This document shows positions 32,932 to 39,978 of a stretch of 43,002 nucleotides of DNA, in pieces. Made by a program: the position numbers and the translations under genes. Location of the stretch: positions 1 to 43,002 of the forward strand of contig JANYKV010000089.1 in NCBI GenBank assembly GCA_025358055.1. Reading direction: 5' to 3'. The notes under the pieces were generated by a model, which was given only the letters and a program-made list of their open reading frames with translations, was not told the origin of the DNA and ran no database searches. This DNA is from Gemmatimonadota bacterium (lineage in GTDB: Bacteria > Gemmatimonadota > Gemmatimonadetes > Gemmatimonadales > GWC2-71-9). Within the stretch, counting starts at the first letter, position 1. Each line of letters starts with the position of its first letter.

Positions 32932-34380
32932 ATGACGACCACTAAACTCATCGGTTCCAAGCCGGCCGCCCTCGGGCTTTGCCTGGCAGGCGCGCTGCTC
33001 GCGGGGGCATGTTCCGCGGATTCCTTCAATATTCTCAATACCAATTCACCGACCGTTGACCAGCTGACGGGGAATCCGACCCGTGCGATCTTGGCGCGTG
33101 CGGCTCTCGGTTCTGCTGCATTGACCGAGAATGACCTTGGCGGCGAGATCGTCGTCTATGCGATCTTCGGACGCGAGGGCTGGAATCTTCTCGGCAATGA
33201 TCCGCGGCTCACCACGGAGCTGATCCGGGGCCCGCTCAACCCCCGGGCTTTCGGTGGATTCGGCTGGCTTGGTAAGTACGCAGCTCTCCGAACGATCAAC
33301 ACGTATCTCGACGCGATTCCGAAGACCAAGGACTTGAGCGCGGCCGAGGCGACCGCTTCCACCGGCTTTGCCCAAACCCTCAAAGCACTCATGTTTCACC
33401 GGTTGATTCTTCGCAATGGTGCGCTCGGGATTCCGCTCGACGTCAACCACCCGATCGACGCCCCACCGGCCCCATGGGTGAAACAGGCCGACGTCTACAC
33501 CTATATCGTGGCCCTCTTGGATTCCGCCAAAGCGAACTTGCAGGCTGGCAGCGGCGCCTTTCCGTTTTCGATGCCCGCGGGCTATGAGTCCTTTGCGACG
33601 CCGGGGGATTTCATTCGATTCAACCGTGCTCTGGCGGCGAGGGTACTGATCCATCAAGCGACTTTCACAACTTGTGGGAACTCATGCTTCCAATCTGCGC
33701 TCACGGCGTTGGGGGAGTCGTTCCTCACCACCGGGGGGCTTCCGGGTTCTCTCTCGTCGGCGGCCAACTACTTCTTCTCCGCGGCGTCGGGGGAACCCGG
33801 CAACCCGATCACAGAAAATTTGAACGCCCTGCAATACTACGTCAACACGGACATCGTCAACAAGGTGCAGCTGAAGGCCAACGGCGATCCCGACGACCGT
33901 CTCACCAGCAAGGTACGGGTTGGCGCCGAAAAGCAATACGCGGATTTCGACGGGATTTACAAACCGATCCTCTACAATGACAATACCCCGACTACCTCGG
34001 CGGCCAACCCGGGCGCGCTGATTCCCATCATCAAGAATGAGGAATTGATTCTGCTCCGGGCCGAGGCAAATCTGGGGATTGGCAACCTGCAGGCGGCCAT
34101 CGACGACATCAATCTGATTCGCGTGAACTCAGGTGGGTTGGCACTTACCACTCTTACTGCGGGAAGCCCGGCGGCTGATATTTTGACCGAACTACTGTAT
34201 AACCGGACCTACTCGCTACTCTGGGAGCAGGGCACGCGTTGGATTGACGCGCGGCGTTACGGCAGACTGAACTTGATCGAGCTCGATCGCCCCGGCGACG
34301 TGGTCTTCTCCAATATGCCTGTGCCGGGCTCGGAGTGTGACGCCCGCGGCTTCCCCGCCTCCACCGCGTGCACGCCATGA
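32932..34380 (+). CDS. susD: SusD/RagB-type substrate-binding lipoprotein
   Basis: Cell-surface lipoprotein that captures the substrate and closes the SusC barrel. The signal peptide ends in a lipobox LAGAC with C27 as the lipidated residue. The 482-residue body is helical and tetratricopeptide-like, and the C-terminal part has the family pattern RAEANLGIGNLQAAIDDINLIR and LLYNRTYSLLWEQGTRWIDARRYG. It starts three bases after the susC stop, with GTGGGG-like sequence upstream inside susC, so it is translated from the same mRNA. The protein is a little shorter than many SusD proteins of Bacteroidota, as is common for Gemmatimonadota versions (recollection). Substrate unknown. Confidence 0.93.
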   Translation: MTTTKLIGSKPAALGLCLAGALLAGACSADSFNILNTNSPTVDQLTGNPTRAILARAALGSAALTENDLGGEIVVYAIFGREGWNLLGNDPRLTTELIRGPLNPRAFGGFGWLGKYAALRTINTYLDAIPKTKDLSAAEATASTGFAQTLKALMFHRLILRNGALGIPLDVNHPIDAPPAPWVKQADVYTYIVALLDSAKANLQAGSGAFPFSMPAGYESFATPGDFIRFNRALAARVLIHQATFTTCGNSCFQSALTALGESFLTTGGLPGSLSSAANYFFSAASGEPGNPITENLNALQYYVNTDIVNKVQLKANGDPDDRLTSKVRVGAEKQYADFDGIYKPILYNDNTPTTSAANPGALIPIIKNEELILLRAEANLGIGNLQAAIDDINLIRVNSGGLALTTLTAGSPAADILTELLYNRTYSLLWEQGTRWIDARRYGRLNLIELDRPGDVVFSNMPVPGSECDARGFPASTACTP

Positions 34381-34411
34381 GGTAAGGCGGAAATAGGTCC
34401 GGGAAGGCGAC

Positions 34412-34502
34412 CGGACAGACGGACAGAAGGGCAAGGAACAACTGCGGCCGCCTCATCGCTGTATGGATGAATCGGCCGCTGTTATTTCTGTCCGTCTGTC
34501 CG
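34412..34502. terminator. Long nested palindrome between convergent susD and agmatine deiminase genes
   Basis: The outer arms are perfect 17-base inverted repeats, CGGACAGACGGACAGAA (34412-34428) and its complement (34486-34502). Inside lie GCGGCCG/CGGCCGC (34444-34450, 34473-34479) and TCATC/GATGA (34453-34457, 34466-34470), so most of the element can fold as one long stem with internal loops. The arms themselves contain a tandem GGACAGAC repeat. Its place between two convergent stops fits a bidirectional terminator. Both strands carry short runs of T/A near the arms but no clear U-tract. Confidence 0.6.
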
Positions 34503-35561
34503 TCAGGGTGTCAGCGCTGGCCACTGCTGCGTCACGCAATGGAAGGCCCCAAGCCCCCAAACAAGATCGGTGCAGTCGATCGGGATCACCACTCGGGTCG
34601 GGAAGAGGCCCTGGAGGGTCGCGCGAGCGATCTCGTCTCGAGCCGGATCGTAGGCCGGCAGCAGGACAATGCCGTTCGCGATGTAGAAATTGGCGTAGCT
34701 GGCCGGCAGTCGCTGGTCCGCTTGCCAGAGGCCCTTGGGCATCGGAAGTGTAATCACCTCGAGGGGACGGCCATCCTGGTCAGTCATTCCCCGGAGCCGA
34801 TCCAGGTTACTTCGGAGCGGCTTGTAGTTCGCATCCGCTGGATCTTCCTCGAGCACCGTCACGACCGTATTGGGGCCTACGAACCTCGTGATGTCGTCTA
34901 TATGCCCGTCCGTATCATCGCCCTCGATGCCATCTCCCAGCCAGAGAATATGCCTCACCCCAAGGAAGATGCGGAGGTAGTGTTCAATTTCCCCCTTGGT
35001 GAGTCCGGGGTTCCGGTTGGGATTAAGCAGGCACGACTCCGTCGTGAGAAGAGTGCCGTTGCCGTTTACATCGATGGATCCGCCTTCGAGGACGATACCG
35101 GGCGAGATCACGCGGAGGCCGTACTCGCGTCCGATGCGGGTGGGTATGACGTCGTCGTCCTCGAACGGGGGATATTTCCCGCCCCATGCGTTGAAACCCC
35201 AGTCGAGAATCAGTTCTTCGGGCCCCCCGCCGTTCGCGGTCTCGCGTTGAAGAAAGATGGGCCCGTGATCGCGGCACCAGGCATCGTTGGTTGGGTTCAG
35301 GTGGAAGAACACGTGCCAGAGCGGCACACCCGACCGGTGGAGCACCGCGCGCACCTCCGCCTCCATCTCGGCGTCACAGACGTTGATATGCACCTCTTCA
35401 CGCGGTGCTAGGTGGCGGACGATTTCGGCAAAAAGTCTGGGCACCGGCGCGAATTTCCCGGGCCAGGAGGACTCCCGGTGCGGCCAACTCAGCCAAGTGC
35501 CGCGATGGGGAGCCCATTCGGGGGGCATCTGGAAACCGGCAGGGCTAGGAAGTGCGGTCAT
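34503..35561 (-). CDS. aguA: Agmatine deiminase
   Basis: Hydrolyses agmatine to N-carbamoylputrescine and ammonia. It belongs to the guanidino-modifying enzyme family with a five-bladed fold. The 352-residue protein shows family motifs: MPPEWAPHRGTWLSWPH near the N-terminus, DAWCRDHGPIF, GGSIDVNGNGTLLTTESC, DDTDGHIDDITRF, and the nucleophile C342 in LGAFHCVTQQ. It is cytosolic. It lies downstream of aguB in the same direction with 142 bases between, so the two form the agmatine-to-putrescine pathway. The homopurine hairpin in the gap may separate their expression. Start at ATG 35561. Confidence 0.96.
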   Translation of the reverse strand: MTALPSPAGFQMPPEWAPHRGTWLSWPHRESSWPGKFAPVPRLFAEIVRHLAPREEVHINVCDAEMEAEVRAVLHRSGVPLWHVFFHLNPTNDAWCRDHGPIFLQRETANGGGPEELILDWGFNAWGGKYPPFEDDDVIPTRIGREYGLRVISPGIVLEGGSIDVNGNGTLLTTESCLLNPNRNPGLTKGEIEHYLRIFLGVRHILWLGDGIEGDDTDGHIDDITRFVGPNTVVTVLEEDPADANYKPLRSNLDRLRGMTDQDGRPLEVITLPMPKGLWQADQRLPASYANFYIANGIVLLPAYDPARDEIARATLQGLFPTRVVIPIDCTDLVWGLGAFHCVTQQWPALTP

Positions 35562-35584
35562 GTGGATGCGGGGAAAGGGGAATA

Positions 35585-35683
35585 GAGAAAGGGGAAAAGG
35601 GAACAGGGAAATGGGAACAGGGACTGGGAAAGATCTCCGGGCTGCTTCACTCTACTTTATTGTCCCTCCTTTTCCCCTTTCTC
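35585..35683. repeat. Homopurine inverted repeat with long hairpin between aguB and aguA
   Basis: GAGAAAGGGGAAAAGG (35585-35600) and its exact complement (35668-35683) form a 16-bp stem, and the flanks on both sides are also homopurine and homopyrimidine, extending the pairing imperfectly to about 35570-35700. The tract is purine-only over long stretches on one strand. It may terminate or attenuate transcription from aguB. Confidence 0.6.
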
Positions 35684-35703
35684 CCTTTCCCTTTTCTCCG
35701 GCT

Positions 35704-36600
35704 CTACTGGTCCAAATACCGTTTTGTGATTCCATCATACGCATCGATCCGGCGATCGCGCAAGAAGGGCCAATGGGTGCGGACGACGTCTACGTCGCCC
35801 AACTCGCAGCTGACGATGAGTATTTCCTCAAGTTGGGTGGCCTTTGCGAGCACCCGACCGTTCGGGTCAGCGACGAAACTGCCGCCCCAAAACTCTATCG
35901 CGCTCCCTCCAGTCGGGCTTGTCTCGAGTCCGGTCCGGTTCACCGACGCCACGAACACCCCGTTGGCGATGGCGTGGCTCCGCTGGATCGTCTCCCACGC
36001 CGCCTGCTGCCGTTCGCCGTATTCCGCCTTCTCCGGCGGCAGCCAACCAATGGCGGTTGGGTAGAAGAGAATCTCCGCCCCGGAGAGCGCCGTCAGTCGC
36101 GCCGCTTCCGGATACCACTGGTCCCAGCAAATCAGCACTCCGACCCGGCCGAACCGCGTCTGCCACGTTCGGAACCCCAGGTCACCCGGGGTGAAATAGA
36201 ACTTCTCGTAGTATTGCGGGTCGTCTGGGATATGCATCTTTCGGTATTTGCCGAGGTAGGTCCCGTCGGCGTCGATGACCGCGGCTGTGTTGTGGTAAAG
36301 TCCTTCCGCCCGCTTTTCAAACAAGGAGGCGATGAGGACGATCCCCAACTCCCGCGCCAGGCCGCTGAGCCGCTCGGTCGTCGGCCCTGGAATGGGCTCA
36401 GCAAGCGCGAAGTATCGATGGTCTTCGGTTTGGCAGAAATAAACGCTCGGATACAGCTCTTGAGTACAAACGATTTGGGCGCCCCGAGCGGCGGCCTCTC
36501 GAATGGCCTCCTCGGTCCGGCGCTGGTTGACCTCCACGTTGGGATCGGCACGCAGCTGCGGCAGCCCCACGACTACGGTACGGGATGATGGTGTCGACAT
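35704..36600 (-). CDS. aguB: N-carbamoylputrescine amidase (nitrilase superfamily)
   Basis: Hydrolyses N-carbamoylputrescine to putrescine, CO2 and ammonia, the second step after agmatine deiminase. The 298-residue product is a carbon-nitrogen hydrolase with the catalytic E48 (TQELYPS), K121 (YRKMHIPDD) and C158 (LICWDQWYPEAAR). It is cytosolic. ATG 36600 is chosen because residues before it would be coded by C/T-rich, non-protein-like sequence, and a longer in-frame extension to 36711 lacks family similarity. Its ribosome-binding site is weak. It is transcribed ahead of aguA and diverges from the outer-membrane protein gene at 36724. Confidence 0.94.
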   Translation of the reverse strand: MSTPSSRTVVVGLPQLRADPNVEVNQRRTEEAIREAAARGAQIVCTQELYPSVYFCQTEDHRYFALAEPIPGPTTERLSGLARELGIVLIASLFEKRAEGLYHNTAAVIDADGTYLGKYRKMHIPDDPQYYEKFYFTPGDLGFRTWQTRFGRVGVLICWDQWYPEAARLTALSGAEILFYPTAIGWLPPEKAEYGERQQAAWETIQRSHAIANGVFVASVNRTGLETSPTGGSAIEFWGGSFVADPNGRVLAKATQLEEILIVSCELGDVDVVRTHWPFLRDRRIDAYDGITKRYLDQ

Positions 36601-36610
36601 GCCTGAATGG

Positions 36611-36667
36611 TAAAGGGGAAGGGGGAAACGGGAAGGGACTGGGGAGTGCGGGACCAGGGACTGGGGC
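36611..36667. repeat. Homopurine-rich tract upstream of aguB
   Basis: A G/A-dominated run, TAAAGGGGAAGGGGGAAACGG onward, includes two copies of AGGGACTGGGG. It resembles the tracts at 35570-35700 and 39831-39990 in composition and in the AGGGACTGGG element. It lies in the divergent spacer before aguB and has no matching opposite arm here. Confidence 0.5.
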
Positions 36668-36723
36668 CGAATGAGATGGCTAGGCTTGGGACGAAGGTGC
36701 CAGTGCCCCATATTAAGCGGCCT

Positions 36724-37800
36724 ATGATCCGAGCCCAGTACCGACTTTCCTGCGTCGCGGTCCTCTTCTCAGCTCAGGCCGGCCTGCTTCCGGCTCAAAC
36801 GATCACGTGGCGGACTGAGGTCACGTTGTACGGCGACAACACTGAGTTCTTCACGCCCTACCGCGTCGGCGAGACAATTCTGGGCGGGCAACTCGTGTCC
36901 TATTTGCGGGGGGAACCCGGACGAACAACTGCCGTCCTAGCGGGCTTCTTCGTCGATCGAAGGTCCGGCTCCGACAGATTTCAGGACGACGTAAAGCCCG
37001 TGCTGAGTTTCCACTACGGGACCCCGACCAGCTTGTTCGTCGTTGGGTCGCTCGTGAATCAGAGCGGCCATGGATTGATGGAGCCGTTGCACGTGACCAC
37101 CCTCGAGTTCACCCGCCCGATGGAGTACGGCCTCCAATACCTGGGCAACCACGTTGCATGGGACGTCGATGCATTTCTCAATTGGCAACACCTGAATACG
37201 GCCACGAGTCGAGAGATCTTCGATTTTGGCCTGGCGTTGCAGGCCCGGCCCACCAAGGCGGTGACCATTGAGTTCCAGGCCCATGGGCTTCACCATGGAG
37301 GCCAGCTTTTCCGCGCGGGTGTGCCGGTGAGCAACAACCTGGCGACGGCGATCGGTGCGCGACTGGAAGGTGGCGTGCCGTGGGTTCGCCACGCGTCACT
37401 CGGCGTCTATCACCTGCAGAGTAAAGGAAATATCAATCCCGACGCGCCGTCTCTGGAGCCGAGGCGAGGCAACGGAACTCTGGTTCGCGGCATCATATCT
37501 CCGTGGAAGCACTGGAGGTTTCAAGGGATCTATTGGGATGGGAAGGACTTCCTTTCGGACGAAGGTGATTTCAACTACAACTCCGAGGGGGTCCATCCCG
37601 TGGGCTTCTATCGAAGCAATCGAACGTATAAGGAACTGGGGGCACTTCGGAACGTTCCACTCGACGGGGGTGTTACCTTCGACGCGGAATTCCGGTTTCA
37701 TCAGATTGACGATGAAAAGAGCCTCGCCTTGTTCCACAGCCGGTGGGAATACTCTTACCGGCTGGTGTTTCGAGCACCGTTTGACGTCCGCCTCAGGTGA
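36724..37800 (+). CDS. Putative outer-membrane beta-barrel protein
   Basis: A 358-residue exported protein, not recognised beyond its type. A signal peptide (MIRAQYRLSCVAVLFSAQ, cleavage near LLPAQT) is followed by alternating hydrophobic and polar strands with aromatic ends (ITWRTEVTLYG, AWDVDAFLNWQ, FDFGLALQARP, WEYSYRLVFRAPFDVRLR), as expected for a small porin-like barrel. It ends near an aromatic-rich strand. ATG 36724 begins the signal peptide. A much longer frame reaches 36607 but reads a purine-rich tract. It precedes the LVIVD gene by 69 bases, so they may be cotranscribed or cofunctional. Confidence 0.55.
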   Translation: MIRAQYRLSCVAVLFSAQAGLLPAQTITWRTEVTLYGDNTEFFTPYRVGETILGGQLVSYLRGEPGRTTAVLAGFFVDRRSGSDRFQDDVKPVLSFHYGTPTSLFVVGSLVNQSGHGLMEPLHVTTLEFTRPMEYGLQYLGNHVAWDVDAFLNWQHLNTATSREIFDFGLALQARPTKAVTIEFQAHGLHHGGQLFRAGVPVSNNLATAIGARLEGGVPWVRHASLGVYHLQSKGNINPDAPSLEPRRGNGTLVRGIISPWKHWRFQGIYWDGKDFLSDEGDFNYNSEGVHPVGFYRSNRTYKELGALRNVPLDGGVTFDAEFRFHQIDDEKSLALFHSRWEYSYRLVFRAPFDVRLR

Positions 37801-37869
37801 CCTTACACTCTCTCCAACTGCGGACGTATCTACTTGTGGTCGCGTATCCCAAATTCTGAAGGAGTCGCT

Positions 37870-39825
37870 ATGGTCGTAGGATTGCTACTTGCCCTGTTTC
37901 AGCAGCCAGCCGCGCCCGTCGCGCGGGTTGAGGTGACACCTCGCACCGCGGAAATTCAGGTTGGTGGGACAGTCAGACTGAGTGCTCGTGCGGTGGATGC
38001 CGTTGGCAAAGACGTCCCCGGGGTCAAGATCGGGTGGTTTGGGAACGGCGAAGGCTCGGTGGACTCGACCGGCGTGGTGACCGGCGGTTATGCCGGCTAT
38101 ATCGAGGTCACCGCGGTCGCCCAAGTGGCGGGTGCGACTAGCCCGGTGCTGAACACGGTGACCGTGCGCGTCATGCCACTACCCGCGACGAAGGTGACCG
38201 TGACGCCCTGGGTGAGCAAGCTCGCTCCGGGTACCCGAGTTGCTTTGGTCGGCAACGCGTTCAGCAGCCAAGGAGACACGCGCTACGATTTGGTGACCTT
38301 CACCTCGAGCAATCCTCGCGCCGTGGCCATTACGCCGGATGGAAGAATGCGTGCGGTGGCGCCGGGCAAGGCGACCATTACCGCCAAGGCTGGTACCGCT
38401 ACGGAGTCTCTCCCCGTGGAGGTCGTCGCGACGGCAGTGGGTTCGGTGTCGATTTCGCCGGAAGCGAAAACGGTGCGGGCCGGTGATGTGGTGCACTTTA
38501 CGCTCGCGGTCAAGGACCGCGCTGGGAAGCCGATCAACGACCTGAGTGCACGGTGGTCACTCAACGGGGTGACCGGTACCGGTGTGGCGCTGGTCGATGC
38601 CGAGGGAGTGTTTGTCGGTGAGACGCAAGGGAAATACACCGTGGCGGCGGAAGTGGGCAGCCAGACTGCTGAGGCGGTCATCACGGTGGAGCTGCGCAAG
38701 GTGGGCCGCGGAATCGAAGTCGTTGGACGGGTGCCCATCAAAGTACGCGGCGCCGAAGTGTGGGTGCACCCCAGCGGCAAGTGCGTGTACTACTCCACCA
38801 TCGCGGACCGCGTCTATGCCATCGATATCGCGAATCCGGCCAAACCGGAAATCGTGGACTCGATGATGGTCGATGCGCGCATCACGAATGACGTGATGAC
38901 GACGGAGGACGGCAAGTACGGAGTCTTTTCACGGGAAGGGAACTCGGCGCGCAAGAACGGTATCGCGATCTTCGATGCGAGTAACCCATGTCACCCGAAA
39001 GTGATCGCCGACTACACTGAGACGGTGTCCGGTGGCGTCCACTCGTCCTACGTCTATCAGGGCCATGTGTACTTGACCGATGACGCGACGGGCTCGATGC
39101 GGGTCATCGATATCCGCGACCCGTATCATCCGAAGGAAGTGGCGCGCTGGCAGACCGAACAGACTGAAAAGGGTCGGTATGTGCACGACGTCGCGGTCAC
39201 CGACGGTCTGGCGTACCTCGCCTATTGGAATGACGGACTGATCATCCTGGATGTCGGCAACGGAATCAAGGGCGGCAGCCCGGAACATCCGGTGAAGGTG
39301 TCCCAGCTGAAGTACGATCTCAACGCGCTCTATGCCCGCGTTGACCAAGAGTACGGTCTCGGAGCTCGGGGAACCCACACCGCCTGGCGGCACAAGAACT
39401 ACGTCTTCATCGCCGACGAGGTTTATGCGAAACGGAATTCCACCGGCCTCGATGAAGGCAACGACCTGACATGGGGCCGACTCCAGGTGGTCGACGTCTC
39501 CAACATCGAGAAGCCGAAAATCGTGGCGTGGTACGAACCCACCGATGGCGGCGTCCACAACGTGTGGGTCGAGGGTGACTCGCTCTACCTGGGCAACTAT
39601 CAAGGTGGTGGGAGGGTGGTCGATATCTCCGGGGAGCTCAAAGGCGACCTGCTGCGCCAAGGGCGGGAGATGACCTGGCTCTTCACGTCCGACGATAAGG
39701 GGACGAAGCCACGGTCCACCTTTACCTGGGGTGCGGTCGTGAAAGACGGCCTGATTTTCTTCAACGACATCAACAGCGGGCTCTGGATCGCAAAGATGGA
39801 GCCCAAAGGTCAGGTGGTACCGTAA
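37870..39825 (+). CDS. Exported protein with three Ig-like (Big2-type) domains and a C-terminal LVIVD-repeat propeller
   Basis: A 651-residue exported protein. The N-terminus has a short hydrophobic start (MVVGLLLALFQQP). Three Ig-like domains follow: about 15-105 (RVEVTPRTAEIQVGGTVRLS), 105-190 (KVTVTPWVSKLAPGT) and 192-280 (SVSISPEAKTVRAGD). The remaining about 370 residues form LVIVD repeats, likely a beta-propeller (VYAIDIANPAKPEIVD, IAIFDASNPCHPKVI, MRVIDIRDPYHPKEV, LIILDVGNG, LQVVDVSNIEKPKIV). LVIVD propellers are common surface or secreted proteins of unknown role. AAGGAG six bases before ATG 37870 and the signal peptide set the start. No enzymatic motif is seen. Confidence 0.85.
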   Translation: MVVGLLLALFQQPAAPVARVEVTPRTAEIQVGGTVRLSARAVDAVGKDVPGVKIGWFGNGEGSVDSTGVVTGGYAGYIEVTAVAQVAGATSPVLNTVTVRVMPLPATKVTVTPWVSKLAPGTRVALVGNAFSSQGDTRYDLVTFTSSNPRAVAITPDGRMRAVAPGKATITAKAGTATESLPVEVVATAVGSVSISPEAKTVRAGDVVHFTLAVKDRAGKPINDLSARWSLNGVTGTGVALVDAEGVFVGETQGKYTVAAEVGSQTAEAVITVELRKVGRGIEVVGRVPIKVRGAEVWVHPSGKCVYYSTIADRVYAIDIANPAKPEIVDSMMVDARITNDVMTTEDGKYGVFSREGNSARKNGIAIFDASNPCHPKVIADYTETVSGGVHSSYVYQGHVYLTDDATGSMRVIDIRDPYHPKEVARWQTEQTEKGRYVHDVAVTDGLAYLAYWNDGLIILDVGNGIKGGSPEHPVKVSQLKYDLNALYARVDQEYGLGARGTHTAWRHKNYVFIADEVYAKRNSTGLDEGNDLTWGRLQVVDVSNIEKPKIVAWYEPTDGGVHNVWVEGDSLYLGNYQGGGRVVDISGELKGDLLRQGREMTWLFTSDDKGTKPRSTFTWGAVVKDGLIFFNDINSGLWIAKMEPKGQVVP

Positions 39826-39840
39826 CGGCAGGGAAGGAAA

Positions 39841-39924
39841 GGGGAACGCGGAAAGGGGAAGGGGTACGTGGAAGAGCCGAGCAAGGTCTCAGCTTCCGTC
39901 TCCCTATCCCCTTTCTGTTTCCCC
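39841..39924. terminator. Long homopurine hairpin between convergent LVIVD and GH57 genes
   Basis: Left arm GGGGAACGCGGAAAGGGGA onward (39841-39881) pairs with 39888-39924, ending TCCCCTTTCTGTTTCCCC, at roughly 80 percent, around the loop CAAGGT. It sits between two convergent stop codons. It has no T-tract and repeats the AAAGGGGAA motif of the 35.6 kb tract. A bidirectional terminator role is inferred. Confidence 0.55.
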
Positions 39925-39978
39925 TAACCCCGTCGCAATTTGTGCAGTACTGGTTCTCGGTCCCGTTTCCCGTTTCCC

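Noticed and set aside
36601..36723. Reading the N-terminus of the outer-membrane protein from 36607
   Set aside because: That extension translates a homopurine tract; the signal peptide begins at 36724.
29836..39947. The shared 12-mer GCAATTTGTGCA at 29837 and 39935
   Set aside because: Two copies in unrelated contexts (susC leader and GH57 3' region), no symmetry or other support; likely chance.
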